Origin: Malachius bipustulatus
Lineage: Eukaryota; Arthropoda; Insecta; Coleoptera; Melyridae
Reading direction: 5' to 3'
NCBI GenBank assembly: GCA_910589415.1
Contig: OU342638.1
Location: 12,440,014-12,504,013 of the forward strand
Length of the DNA: 64,000 bases
The translations under genes were made by a program, and so were the position numbers. Below are positions 14,201-29,200 of the stretch, piece by piece (the first letter of the stretch is position 1; every line of letters starts with the position of its first letter). The notes beneath the pieces were generated by a model. It was given only the letters and a program-made list of their open reading frames with translations. It made no database searches and was not told where the DNA came from.

Positions 14201-17200
14201 CGCATGGAATAATTGATGGAATGTTAAACTAATACAGTTCCTATGCGTGATAGTCTTCTTTGGTATGCTATTAGGTCTTATTAGATACCTCTAAGTAGTT
14301 GTTTTTAGATGTGACGAAATTTCCAACCATCTGAGTAAAAACGGAAGTCGTAAAACCAACAACTCAGTGAGAGAGAGGAAAAAAAAATGTTCATTCTGAA
14401 TGCGGTTTTACCTTTCGTTTGAAGGAAATTTTGTTTATTTTCTGGAATTGTTCCTGTTTTTATGATTAGTCAACTTCTAGCTTTCAAAGCAGACGGTCGC
14501 ATGGAATAATTGATGGAATGTTAAACTAATACAGTTCCTATGCGTGATAGTCTTCTTTGGTATGCTATTAGGTCTTATTAGATACCTCTAAGTAGTTGTT
14601 TTTAGATGTGACGAAATTTCCAACCATCTGAGTAAAAACGGAAGTCGTAAAACCAACATCTCAGTGAGAGAGAGGAAAAAAATGTTCATTCTAAATGCGG
14701 TTTTACCTTTCGTTTGTAGGAAATTTTGTTTATTTTCTGGAATTGTTCCTGTTTTTATGATTAGTCAACTTCTAGCTTTCAAAGCAGACGGTCGCATGGA
14801 ATAATTGATGGAATGTTAAACTAATACAGTTCCTATGCGTGATAGTCTTCTTTGGTATGCTATTAGGTCTTATTAGATACCTCTAAGTAGTTGTTTTTAG
14901 ATGTGACGAAATTTCCAACCATCTGAGTAAAAACGGAAGTCGTAAAACCAACATCTCAGTGAGAGAGAGGGAAAAAATGTTCATTCTAAATGCGGTTTTA
15001 CCTTTCGTTTGTAGGAAATTTTGTTTATTTTCTGGAATTGTTCCTGTTTTTATGATTAGTCAACTTCTAGCTTTCAAAGCAGACGGTCGCATGGAATAAT
15101 TGATGGAATGTTAAACTAATACAGTTCCTATGCGTGATAGTCTTCTTTGGTATGCTATTAGGTCTTATTAGATACCTCTAAGTAGTTGTTTTTAGATGTG
15201 ACGAAATTTCCAACCATCTGAGTAAAAACGGAAGTCGTAAAACCAACAACTCAGTGAGAGAGAGGAAAAAAAAATGTTCATTCTAAATGCGGTTTTACCT
15301 TTCGTTTGTAGGAAATTTTGTTTATTTTCTGGAATTGTTCCTGTTTTTATGATTAGTCAACTTCTAGCTTTCAAAGCAGACGGTCGCATGGAATAATTGA
15401 TGGAATGTTAAACTAATACAGTTCCTATGCGTGATAGTCTTCTTTGGAATGCTATTAGGTCTTATTAGATACCTCTAAGTAGTTGTTTTTAGATGTGACG
15501 AAATTTCCAACCATCTGAGTAAAAACGGAAGTCGTAAAACCAACATCTCAGTGAGAGAGAGGAAAAAAATGTTCATTCTAAATGCGGTTTTACCTTTCGT
15601 TTGTAGGAAATTTTGTTTATTTTCTGGAATTGTTCCTGTTTTTTATGATTAGTCAACTTCTAGCTTTCAAAGCAGACGGTCGCATGGAATAATTGATGGA
15701 ATGTTAAACTAATACAGTTCCTATGCGTGATAGTCTTCTTTGGTATGCTATTAGGTCTTATTAGATACCTCTAAGTAGTTGTTTTTAGATGTGACGAAAT
15801 TTCCAACCATCTGAGTAAAAACGGAAGTCGTAAAACCAACATCTCAGTGAGAGAGAGGAAAAAAATGTTCATTCTAAATGCGGTTTTACCTTTCGTTTGT
15901 AGGAAATTTTGTTTATTTTCTGGAATTGTTCCTGTTTTTATGATTAGTCAACTTCTAGCTTTCAAAGCAGACGGTCGCATGGAATAATTGATGGAATGTT
16001 AAACTAATACAGTTCCTATGCGTGATAGTCTTCTTTGGAATGCTATTAGGTCTTATTAGATACCTCTAAGTAGTTGTTTTTAGATGTGACGAAATTTCCA
16101 ACCATCTGAGTAAAAACGGAAGTCGTAAAACCAACAACTCAGTGAGAGAGAGGAAAAAAAATGTTCATTCTAAATGCGGTTTTACCTTTCGTTTGTAGGA
16201 AATTTTGTTTATTTTCTGGAATTGTTCCTGTTTTTATGATTAGTCAACTTCTAGCTTTCAAAGCAGACGGTCGCATGGAATAATTGATGGAATGTTAAAC
16301 TAATACAGTTCCTATGCGTGATAGTATTCTTTGGTATGCTATTAGGTCTTATTAGATACCTCTAAGTAGTTGTTTTTAGATGTGACGAAATTTCCAACCA
16401 TCTGAGTAAAAACGGAAGTCGTAAAACCAACAACTCAGTGAGAGAGAGGAAAAAAATGTTCATTCTAAATGCGGTTTTACCTTTCGTTTGTAGGAAATTT
16501 TGTTTATTTTCTGGAATTGTTCCTGTTTTTATGATTAGTCAACTTCTAGCTTTCAAAGCAGACGGTCGCATGGAATAATTGATGGAATGTTAAACTAATA
16601 CAGTTCCTATGCGTGATAGTATTCTTTGGTATGCTATTAGGTCTTATTAGATACCTCTAAGTAGTTGTTTTTAGATGTGACGAAATTTCCAACCATCTGA
16701 GTAAAAACGGAAGTCGTAAAACCAACAACTCAGTGAGAGAGAGGAAAAAAATGTTCATTCTAAATGCGGTTTTACCTTTCGTTTGTAGGAAATTTTGTTT
16801 ATTTTCTGGAATTGTTCCTGTTTTTATGATTAGTCAACTTCTAGCTTTCAAAGCAGACGGTCGCATGGAATAATTGATGTAATGTTAAACTAATACAGTT
16901 CCTATGCGTGATAGTCTTCTTTGGTATGCTATTAGGTCTTATTAGATACCTCTAAGTAGTTGTTTTTAGATGTGACGAAATTTCCAACCATCTGAGTAAA
17001 AACGGAAGTCGTAAAACCAACATCTCAGTGAGAGAGAGGAAAAAAATGTTCATTCTAAATGCGGTTTTACCTTTCGTTTGTAGGAAATTTTGTTTATTTT
17101 CTGGAATTGTTCCTGTTTTTATGATTAGTCAACTTCTAGCTTTCAAAGCAGACGGTCGCATGGAATAATTGATGGAATGTTAAACTAATACAGTTCCTAT

Positions 17201-20200
17201 GCGTGATAGTCTTCTTTGGTATGCTATTAGGTCTTATTAGATACCTCTAAGTAGTTGTTTTTAGATGTGACGAAATTTCCAACCATCTGAGTAAAAACGG
17301 AAGTCGTAAAACCAACATCTCAGTGAGAGAGAGGAAAAAAATGTTCATTCTAAATGCGGTTTTACCTTTCGTTTGTAGGAAATTTTGTTTATTTTCTGGA
17401 ATTGTTCCTGTTTTTATGATTAGTCAACTTCTAGCTTTCAAAGCAGACGGTCGCATGGAATAATTGATGTAATGTTAAACTAATACAGTTCCTATGCGTG
17501 ATAGTCTTCTTTGGTATGCTATTAGGTCTTATTAGATACCTCTAAGTAGTTGTTTTTAGATGTGACGAAATTTCCAACCATCTGAGTAAAAACGGAAGTC
17601 GTAAAACCAACATCTCAGTGAGAGAGAGGAAAAAAATGTTCATTCTAAATGCGGTTTTACCTTTCGTTTGTAGGAAATTTTGTTTATTTTCTGGAATTGT
17701 TCCTGTTTTTATGATTAGTCAACTTCTAGCTTTCAAAGCAGACGGTCGCATGGAATAATTGATGGAATGTTAAACTAATACAGTTCCTATGCGTGATAGT
17801 CTTCTTTGGTATGCTATTAGGTCTTATTAGATACCTCTAAGTAGTTGTTTTTAGATGTGACGAAATTTCCAACCATCTGAGTAAAAACGGAAGTCGTAAA
17901 ACCAACATCTCAGTGAGAGAGAGGAAAAAAATGTTCATTCTAAATGCGGTTTTACCTTTCGTTTGTAGGAAATTTTGTTTATTTTCTGGAATTGTTCCTG
18001 TTTTTATGATTAGTCAACTTCTAGCTTTCAAAGCAGACGGTCGCATGGAATAATTGATGGAATGTTAAACTAATACAGTTCCTATGCGTGATAGTCTTCT
18101 TTGGTATGCTATTAGGTCTTATTAGATACCTCTAAGTAGTTGTTTTTAGATGTGACGAAATTTCCAACCATCTGAGTAAAAACGGAAGTCGTAAAACCAA
18201 CATCTCAGTGAGAGAGAGGGAAAAAAATGTTCATTCTAAATGCGGTTTTACCTTTCGTTTGTAGGAAATTTTGTTTATTTTCTGGAATTGTTCCTGTTTT
18301 TATGATTAGTCAACTTCTAGCTTTCAAAGCAGACGGTCGCATGGAATAATTGATGGAATGTTAAACTAATACAGTTCCTATGCGTGATAGTCTTCTTTGG
18401 TATGCTATTAGGTCTTATTAGATACCTCTAAGTAGTTGTTTTTAGATGTGACGAAATTTCCAACCATCTGAGTAAAAACGGAAGTCGTAAAACCAACATC
18501 TCAGTGAGAGAGAGGAAAAAAAATGTTCATTCTAAATGCGGTTTTACCTTTCGTTTGTAGGAAATTTTGTTTATTTTCTGGAATTGTTCCTGTTTTTATG
18601 ATTAGTCAACTTCTAGCTTTCAAAGCAGACGGTCGCATGGAATAATTGATGGAATGTTAAACTAATACAGTTCCTATGCGTGATAGTCTTCTTTGGTATG
18701 CTATTAGGTCTTATTAGATACCTCTAAGTAGTTGTTTTTAGATGTGACGAAATTTCCAAACATCTGAGTAAAAACGGAAGTCGTAAAACCAACATCTCAG
18801 TGAGAGAGAGGAAAAAAAATGTTCATTCTAAATGCGGTTTTACCTTTCGTTTGTAGGAAATTTTGTTTATTTTCTGGAATTGTTCCTGTTTTTATGATTA
18901 GTCAACTTCTAGCTTTCAAAGCAGACGGTCGCATGGAATAATTGATGTAATGTTAAACTAATACAGTTCCTATGCGTGATAGTCTTCTTTGGTATGCTAT
19001 TAGGTCTTATTAGATACCTCTAAGTAGTTGTTTTTAGATGTGACGAAATTTCCAACCATCTGAGTAAAAACGGAAGTCGTAAAACCAACATCTCAGTGAG
19101 AGAGAGGAAAAAAAATGTTCATTCTAAATGCGGTTTTACCTTTCGTTTGTAGGAAATTTTGTTTATTTTCTGGAATTGTTCCTGTTTTTATGATTAGTCA
19201 ACTTCTAGCTTTCAAAGCAGACGGTCGCATGGAATAATTGATGGAATGTTAAACTAATACAGTTCCTATGCGTGATAGTCTTCTTTGGTATGCTATTAGG
19301 TCTTATTAGATACCTCTAAGTAGTTGTTTTTAGATGTGACGAAATTTCCAACCATCTGAGTAAAAACGGAAGTCGTAAAACCAACATCTCAGTGAGAGAG
19401 AGGAAAAAAAATGTTCATTCTAAATGCGGTTTTACCTTTCGTTTGTAGGAAATTTTGTTTATTTTCTGGAATTGTTCCTGTTTTTATGATTAGTCAACTT
19501 CTAGCTTTCAAAGCAGACGGTCGCATGGAATAATTGATGGAATGTTAAACTAATACAGTTCCTATGCGTGATAGTATTCTTTGGTATGCTATTAGGTCTT
19601 ATTAGATACCTCTAAGTAGTTGTTTTTAGATGTGACGAAATTTCCAACCATCTGAGTAAAAACGGAAGTCGTAAAACTAACAACTCAGTGAGAGAGAGGA
19701 AAAAAATGTTCATTCTAAATGCGGTTTTACCTTTCGTTTGTAGGAAATTTTGTTTATTTTCTGGAATTGTTCCTGTTTTTATGATTAGTCAACTTCTAGC
19801 TTTCAAAGCAGACGGTCGCATGGAATAATTGATGGAATGTTAAACTAATACAGTTCCTATGCGTGATAGTATTCTTTGGTATGCTATTAGGTCTTATTAG
19901 ATACCTCTAAGTAGTTGTTTTTAGATGTGACGAAATTTCCAACCATCTGAGTAAAAACGGAAGTCGTAAAACCAACATCTCAGTGAGAGAGAGGAAAAAA
20001 AATGTTCATTCTAAATGCGGTTTTACCTTTCGTTTGTAGGAAATTTTGTTTATTTTCTGGAATTGTTCCTGTTTTTATGATTAGTCAACTTCTAGCTTTC
20101 AAAGCAGACTATCGCATGGAATAATTGATGGAATGTTAAACTAATACAGTTCCTATGCGTGATAGTCTTCTTTGGTATGCTATTAGGTCTTATTAGATAC

Positions 20201-23200
20201 CTCTAAGTAGTTGTTTTTAGATGTGACGAAATTTCCAACCATCTGAGTAAAAACGGAAGTCGTAAAACCAACATCTCAGTGAGAGAGAGGAAAAAAAATG
20301 TTCATTCTAAATGCGGTTTTACCTTTCGTTTGTAGGAAATTTTGTTTATTTTCTGGAATTGTTCCTGTTTTTATGATTAGTCAACTTCTAGCTTTCAAAG
20401 CAGACGGTCGCATGGAATAATTGATGGAATGTTAAACTAATACAGTTCCTATGCGTGATAGTATTCTTTGGTATGCTATTAGGTCTTATTAGATACCTCT
20501 AAGTAGTTGTTTTTAGATGTGACGAAATTTCCAACCATCTGAGTAAAAACGGAAGTCGTAAAACCAACAACTCAGTGAGAGAGAGGAAAAAAATGTTCAT
20601 TCTAAATGCGGTTTTACCTTTCGTTTGTAGGAAATTTTGTTTATTTTCTGGAATTGTTCCTGTTTTTATGATTAGTCAACTTCTAGCTTTCAAAGCAGAC
20701 GGTCGCATGGAATAATTGATGGAATGTTAAACTAATACAGTTCCTATGCGTGATAGTATTCTTTGGTATGCTATTAGGTCTTATTAGATACCTCTAAGTA
20801 GTTGTTTTTAGATGTGACGAAATTTCCAACCATCTGAGTAAAAACGGAAGTCGTAAAACCAACAACTCAGTGAGAGAGAGGAAAAAAATGTTCATTCTAA
20901 ATGCGGTTTTACCTTTCGTTTGTAGGAAATTTTGTTTATTTTCTGGAATTGTTCCTGTTTTTATGATTAGTCAACTTCTAGCTTTCAAAGCAGACGGTCG
21001 CATGGAATAATTGATGGAATGTTAAACTAATACAGTTCCTATGCGTGATAGTATTCTTTGGTATGCTATTAGGTCTTATTAGATACCTCTAAGTAGTTGT
21101 TTTTAGATGTGACGAAATTTCCAACCATCTGAGTAAAAACGGAAGTCGTAAAACCAACATCTCAGTGAGAGAGAGGAAAAAAAATGTTCATTCTAAATGC
21201 GGTTTTACCTTTCGTTTGTAGGAAATTTTGTTTATTTTCTGGAATTGTTCCTGTTTTTATGATTAGTCAACTTCTAGCTTTCAAAGCAGACGGTCGCATG
21301 GAATAATTGATGGAATGTTAAACTAATACAGTTCCTATGCGTGATAGTCTTCTTTGGTATGCTATTAGGTCTTATTAGATACCTCTAAGTAGTTGTTTTT
21401 AGATGTGACGAAATTTCCAACCATCTGAGTAAAAACGGAAGTCGTAAAACCAACAACTCAGTGAGAGAGAGGAAAAAAAATGTTCATTCTAAATGCGTTT
21501 TTACCTTTCGTTTGTAGGAAATTTTGTTTATTTTCTGGAATTGTTCCTGTTTTTATGATTAGTCAACTTCTAGCTTCCAAAGCAGACGGTCGCATGGAAT
21601 AATTGATGGAATGTTAAACTAATACAGTTCCTATGCGTGATAGTCTTCTTTGGTATGCTATTAGGTCTTATTAGATACCTCTAAGTAGTTGTTTTTAGAT
21701 GTGACGAAATTTCCAACCATCTGAGTAAAAACGGAAGTCGTAAAACCAACATCTCAGTGAGAGAGAGGAAAAAAATGTTCATTCTAAATGCGGTTTTACC
21801 TTTCGTTTGTAGGAAATTTTGTTTATTTTCTGGAATTGTTCCTGTTTTTATGATTAGTCAACTTCTAGCTTTCAAAGCAGATGGTCGCATGGAATAATTG
21901 ATGGAATGTTAAACTAATACAGTTCCTATGCGTGATAGTCTTCTTTGGTATGCTATTAGGTCTTATTAGATACCTCTAAGTAGTTGTTTTTAGATGTGAC
22001 GAAATTTCCAACCATCTGAGTAAAAACGGAAGTCGTAAAACCAACAACTCAGTGAGAGAGAGGAAAAAAAAATGTTCATTCTGAATGCGGTTTTACCTTT
22101 CGTTTGAAGGAAATTTTGTTTATTTTCTGGAATTGTTCCTGTTTTTATGATTAGTCAACTTCTAGCTTTCAAAGCAGACGGTCGCATGGAATAATTGATG
22201 GAATGTTAAACTAATACAGTTCCTATGCGTGATAGTCTTCTTTGGTATGCTATTAGGTCTTATTAGATACCTCTAAGTAGTTGTTTTTAGATGTGACGAA
22301 ATTTCCAACCATCTGAGTAAAAACGGAAGTCGTAAAACCAACATCTCAGTGAGAGAGAGGAAAAAAAATGTTCATTCTAAATGCGGTTTTACCTTTCGTT
22401 TGTAGGAAATTTTGTTTATTTTCTGGAATTGTTCCTGTTTTTATGATTAGTCAACTTCTAGCTTTCAAAGCAGACGGTCGCATGGAATAATTGATGGAAT
22501 GTTAAACTAATACAGTTCCTATGCGTGATAGTCTTCTTTGGAATGCTATTAGGTCTTATTAGATACCTCTAAGTAGTTGTTTTTAGATGTGACGAAATTT
22601 CCAACCATCTGAGTAAAAACGGAAGTCGTAAAACCAACATCTCAGTGAGAGAGAGGGAAAAAATGTTCATTCTAAATGCGGTTTTACCTTTCGTTTGTAG
22701 GAAATTTTGTTTATTTTCTGGAATTGTTCCTGTTTTTATGATTAGTCAACTTCTAGCTTTCAAAGCAGACGGTCGCATGGAATAATTGATGGAATGTTAA
22801 ACTAATACAGTTCCTATGCGTGATAGTCTTCTTTGGTATGCTATTAGGTCTTATTAGATACCTCTAAGTAGTTGTTTTTAGATGTGACGAAATTTCCAAC
22901 CATCTGAGTAAAAACGGAAGTCGTAAAACCAACATCTCAGTGAGAGAGAGGAAAAAAAAATGTTCATTCTGAATGCGGTTTTACCTTTCGTTTGAAGGAA
23001 ATTTTGTTTATTTTCTGGAATTGTTCCTGTTTTTATGATTAGTCAACTTCTAGCTTTCAAAGCAGACGGTCGCATGGAATAATTGATGGAATGTTAAACT
23101 AATACAGTTCCTATGCGTGATAGTATTCTTTGGTATGCTATTAGGTCTTATTAGATACCTCTAAGTAGTTGTTTTTAGATGTGACGAAATTTCCAACCAT

Positions 23201-26200
23201 CTGAGTAAAAACGGAAGTCGTAAAACCAACAACTCAGTGAGAGAGAGGAAAAAAATGTTCATTCTAAATGCGGTTTTACCTTTCGTTTGTAGGAAATTTT
23301 GTTTATTTTCTGGAATTGTTCCTGTTTTTATGATTAGTCAACTTCTAGCTTTCAAAGCAGACGGTCGCATGGAATAATTGATGGAATGTTAAACTAATAC
23401 AGTTCCTATGCGTGATAGTCTTCTTTGGAATGCTATTAGGTCTTATTAGATACCTCTAAGTAGTTGTTTTTAGATGTGACGAAATTTCCAACCATCTGAG
23501 TAAAAACGGAAGTCGTAAAACCAACATCTCAGTGAGAGAGAGGAAAAAAATGTTCATTCTAAATGCGGTTTTACCTTTCGTTTGTAGGAAATTTTGTTTA
23601 TTTTCTGGAATTGTTCCTGTTTTTATGATTAGTCAACTTCTAGCTTTCAAAGCAGACGGTCGCATGGAATAATTGATGGAATGTTAAACTAATACAGTTC
23701 CTATGCGTGATAGTATTCTTTGGTATGCTATTAGGTCTTATTAGATACCTCTAAGTAGTTGTTTTTAGATGTGACGAAATTTCCAACCATCTGAGTAAAA
23801 ACGGAAGTCGTAAAACCAACATCTCAGTGAGAGAGAGGAAAAAAATGTTCATTCTGAATGCGGTTTTACCTTTCGTTTGAAGGAAATTTTGTTTATTTTC
23901 TGGAATTGTTCCTGTTTTTATGATTAGTCAACTTCTAGCTTTCAAAGCAGACGGTCGCATGGAATAATTGATGGAATGTTAAACTAATACAGTTCCTATG
24001 CGTGATAGTATTCTTTGGTATGCTATTAGGTCTTATTAGATACCTCTAAGTAGTTGTTTTTAGATGTGACGAAATTTCCAACCATCTGAGTAAAAACGGA
24101 AGTCGTAAAACCAACATCTCAGTGAGAGAGAGAAAAAAAAAGTTCATTCTAAATGCGGTTTTACCTTTCGTTTGTAGGAAATTTTGTTTATTTTCTGGAA
24201 TTGTTCCTGTTTTTATGATTAGTCAACTTCTAGCTTTCAAAGCAGACGGTCGCATGGAATAATTGATGGAATGTTAAACTAATACAGTTCCTATGCGTGA
24301 TAGTCTTCTTTGGAATGCTATTAGGTCTTATTAGATACCTCTAAGTAGTTGTTTTTAGATGTGACGAAATTTCCAACCATCTGAGTAAAAACGGAAGTCG
24401 TAAAACCAACATCTCAGTGAGAGAGAGAAAAAAAAAGTTCATTCTAAATGCGGTTTTACCTTTCGTTTGTAGGAAATTTTGTTTATTTTCTGGAATTGTT
24501 CCTGTTTTTATGATTAGTCAACTTCTAGCTTTCAAAGCAGACGGTCGCATGGAATAATTGATGGAATGTTAAACTAATACAGTTCCTATGCGTGATAGTC
24601 TTCTTTGGTATGCTATTAGGTCTTATTAGATACCTCTAAGTAGTTGTTTTTAGATGTGACGAAATTTCCAACCATCTGAGTAAAAACGGAAGTCGTAAAA
24701 CCAACAACTCAGTGAGAGAGAGGAAAAAAAAATGTTCATTCTGAATGCGGTTTTACCTTTCGTTTGAAGGAAATTTTGTTTATTTTCTGGAATTGTTCCT
24801 GTTTTTATGATTAGTCAACTTCTAGCTTTCAAAGCAGACGGTCGCATGGAATAATTGATGTAATGTTAAACTAATACAGTTCCTATGCGTGATAGTATTC
24901 TTTGGTATGCTATTAGGTCTTATTAGATACCTCTAAGTAGTTGTTTTTAGATGTGACGAAATTTCCAACCATCTGAGTAAAAACGGAAGTCGTAAAACCA
25001 ACAACTCAGTGAGAGAGAGGAAAAAAATGTTCATTCTAAATGCGGTTTTACCTTTCGTTTGTAGGAAATTTTGTTTATTTTCTGGAATTGTTCCTGTTTT
25101 TATGATTAGTCAACTTCTAGCTTTCAAAGCAGACGGTCGCATGGAATAATTGATGGAATGTTAAACTAATACAGTTCCTATGCGTGATAGTCTTCTTTGG
25201 AATGCTATTAGGTCTTATTAGATACCTCTAAGTAGTTGTTTTTAGATGTGACGAAATTTCCAACCATCTGAGTAAAAACGGAAGTCGTAAAACCAACATC
25301 TCAGTGAGAGAGAGGAAAAAAAAGTTCATTCTAAATGCGGTTTTACCTTTCGTTTGTAGGAAATTTTGTTTATTTTCTGGAATTGTTCCTGTTTTTATGA
25401 TTAGTCAACTTCTAGCTTTCAAAGCAGACGGTCGCATGGAATAATTGATGGAATGTTAAACTAATACAGTTCCTATGCGTGATAGTATTCTTTGGTATGC
25501 TATTAGGTCTTATTAGATACCTCTAAGTAGTTGTTTTTAGATGTGACGAAATTTCCAACCATCTGAGTAAAAACGGAAGTCGTAAAACCAACAACTCAGT
25601 GAGAGAGAGGAAAAAAAATGTTCATTCTAAATGCGTTTTTACCTTTCGTTTGTAGGAAATTTTGTTTATTTTCTGGAATTGTTCCTGTTTTTATGATTAG
25701 TCAACTTCTAGCTTCCAAAGCAGACGGTCGCATGGAATAATTGATGGAATGTTAAACTAATACAGTTCCTATGCGTGATAGTCTTCTTTGGTATGCTATT
25801 AGGTCTTATTAGATACCTCTAAGTAGTTGTTTTTAGATGTGACGAAATTTCCAACCATCTGAGTAAAAACGGAAGTCGTAAAACCAACATCTCAGTGAGA
25901 GAGAGGAAAAAAATGTTCATTCTAAATGCGGTTTTACCTTTCGTTTGTAGGAAATTTTGTTTATTTTCTGGAATTGTTCCTGTTTTTATGATTAGTCAAC
26001 TTCTAGCTTTCAAAGCAGACGGTCGCATGGAATAATTGATGTAATGTTAAACTAATACAGTTCCTATGCGTGATAGTATTCTTTGGTATGCTATTAGGTC
26101 TTATTAGATACCTCTAAGTAGTTGTTTTTAGATGTGACGAAATTTCCAACCATCTGAGTAAAAACGGAAGTCGTAAAACCAACATCTCAGTGAGAGAGAG

Positions 26201-29200
26201 GAAAAAAAATGTTCATTCTAAATGCGTTTTTACCTTTCGTTTGTAGGAAATTTTGTTTATTTTCTGGAATTGTTCCTGTTTTTATGATTAGTCAACTTCT
26301 AGCTTCCAAAGCAGACGGTCGCATGGAATAATTGATGGAATGTTAAACTAATACAGTTCCTATGCGTGATAGTCTTCTTTGGTATGCTATTAGGTCTTAT
26401 TAGATACCTCTAAGTAGTTGTTTTTAGATGTGACGAAATTTCCAACCATCTGAGTAAAAACGGAAGTCGTAAAACCAACAACTCAGTGAGAGAGAGGGAA
26501 AAAAATGTTCATTCTAAATGCGTTTTTACCTTTCGTTTGTAGGAAATTTTGTTTATTTTCTGGAATTGTTCCTGTTTTTATGATTAGTCAACTTCTAGCT
26601 TCCAAAGCAGACGGTCGCATGGAATAATTGATGGAATGTTAAACTAATACAGTTCCTATGCGTGATAGTCTTCTTTGGTATGCTATTAGGTCTTATTAGA
26701 TACCTCTAAGTAGTTGTTTTTAGATGTGACGAAATTTCCAACCATCTGAGTAAAAACGGAAGTCGTAAAACCAACATCTCAGTGAGAGAGAGGAAAAAAA
26801 ATGTTCATTCTAAATGCGGTTTTACCTTTCGTTTGTAGGAAATTTTGTTTATTTTCTGGAATTGTTCCTGTTTTTATGATTAGTCAACTTCTAGCTTTCA
26901 AAGCAGACGGTCGCATGGAATAATTGATGGAATGTTAAACTAATACAGTTCCTATGCGTGATAGTCTTCTTTGGTATGCTATTAGGTCTTATTAGATACC
27001 TCTAAGTAGTTGTTTTTAGATGTGACGAAATTTCCAACCATCTGAGTAAAAACGGAAGTCGTAAAACCAACATCTCAGTGAGAGAGAGGAAAAAAAATGT
27101 TCATTCTAAATGCGTTTTTACCTTTCGTTTGTAGGAAATTTTGTTTATTTTCTGGAATTGTTCCTGTTTTTATGATTAGTCAACTTCTAGCTTTCAAAGC
27201 AGACGGTCGCATGGAATAATTGATGGAATGTTAAACTAATACAGTTCCTATGCGTGATAGTCTTCTTTGGTATGCTATTAGGTCTTATTAGATACCTCTA
27301 AGTAGTTGTTTTTAGATGTGACGAAATTTCCAACCATCTGAGTAAAAACGGAAGTCGTAAAACCAACATCTCAGTGAGAGAGAGGAAAAAAAAGTTCATT
27401 CTAAATGCGGTTTTACCTTTCGTTTGTAGGAAATTTTGTTTATTTTCTGGAATTGTTCCTGTTTTTATGATTAGTCAACTTCTAGCTTTCAAAGCAGACG
27501 GTCGCATGGAATAATTGATGGAATGTTAAACTAATACAGTTCCTATGCGTGATAGTATTCTTTGGTATGCTATTAGGTCTTATTAGATACCTCTAAGTAG
27601 TTGTTTTTAGATGTGACGAAATTTCCAACCATCTGAGTAAAAACGGAAGTCGTAAAACCAACATCTCAGTGAGAGAGAGGAAAAAAAATGTTCATTCTAA
27701 ATGCGGTTTTACCTTTCGTTTGTAGGAAATTTTGTTTATTTTCTGGAATTGTTCCTGTTTTTATGATTAGTCAACTTCTAGCTTTCAAAGCAGACGGTCG
27801 CATGGAATAATTGATGGAATGTTAAACTAATACAGTTCCTATGCGTGATAGTCTTCTTTGGTATGCTATTAGGTCTTACTAGATACCTCTAAGTAGTTGT
27901 TTTTAGATGTGACGAAATTTCCAACCATCTGAGTAAAAACGGAAGTCGTAAAACCAACATCTCAGTGAGAGAGAGGAAAAAAAAATGTTCATTCTAAATG
28001 CGGTTTTACCTTTCGTTTGTAGGAAATTTTGTTTATTTTCTGGAATTGTTCCTGTTTTTATGATTAGTCAACTTCTAGCTTTCAAAGCAGACGGTCGCAT
28101 GGAATAATTGATGGAATGTTAAACTAATACAGTTCCTATGCGTGATAGTCTTCTTTGGTATGCTATTAGGTCTTATTAGATACCTCTAAGTAGTTGTTTT
28201 TAGATGTGACGAAATTTCCAAACATCTGAGTAAAAACGGAAGTCGTAAAACCAACAACTCAGTGAGAGAGAGGAAAAAAAATGTTCATTCTAAATGCGGT
28301 TTTACCTTTCGTTTGTAGGAAATTTTGTTTATTTTCTGGAATTGTTCCTGTTTTTATGATTAGTCAACTTCTAGCTTTCAAAGCAGACGGTCGCATGGAA
28401 TAATTGATGGAATGTTAAACTAATACAGTTCCTATGCGTGATAGTCTTCTTTGGTATGCTATTAGGTCTTATTAGATACCTCTAAGTAGTTGTTTTTAGA
28501 TGTGACGAAATTTCCAACCATCTGAGTAAAAACGGAAGTCGTAAAACCAACATCTCAGTGAGAGAGAGGAAAAAAAATGTTCATTCTAAATGCGGTTTTA
28601 CCTTTCGTTTGTAGGAAATTTTGTTTATTTTCTGGAATTGTTCCTGTTTTTATGATTAGTCAACTTCTAGCTTTCAAAGCAGACGGTGGCATGGAATAAT
28701 TAATGGAATGTTAAACTAATACAGTTCCTATGCGTGATAGTCTTCTTTGGTATGCTATTAGGTCTTATTAGATACCTCTAAGTAGTTGTTTTTAGATGTG
28801 ACGAAATTTCCAACCATCTGAGTAAAAACGGAAGTCGTAAAACCAACATCTCAGTGAGAGAGAGGAAAAAAAAAGTTCATTCTAAATGCGGTTTTACCTT
28901 TCGTTTGTAGGAAATTTTGTTTATTTTCTGGAATTGTTCCTGTTTTTATGATTAGTCAACTTCTAGCTTTCAAAGCAGACGGTCGCATGGAATAATTGAT
29001 GGAATGTTAAACTAATACAGTTCCTATGCGTGATAGTCTTCTTTGGTATGCTATTAGGTCTTATTAGATACCTCTAAGTAGTTGTTTTTAGATGTGACGA
29101 AATTTCCAACCATCTGAGTAAAAACGGAAGTCGTAAAACCAACATCTCAGTGAGAGAGAGGAAAAAAAATGTTCATTCTAAATGCGTTTTTACCTTTCGT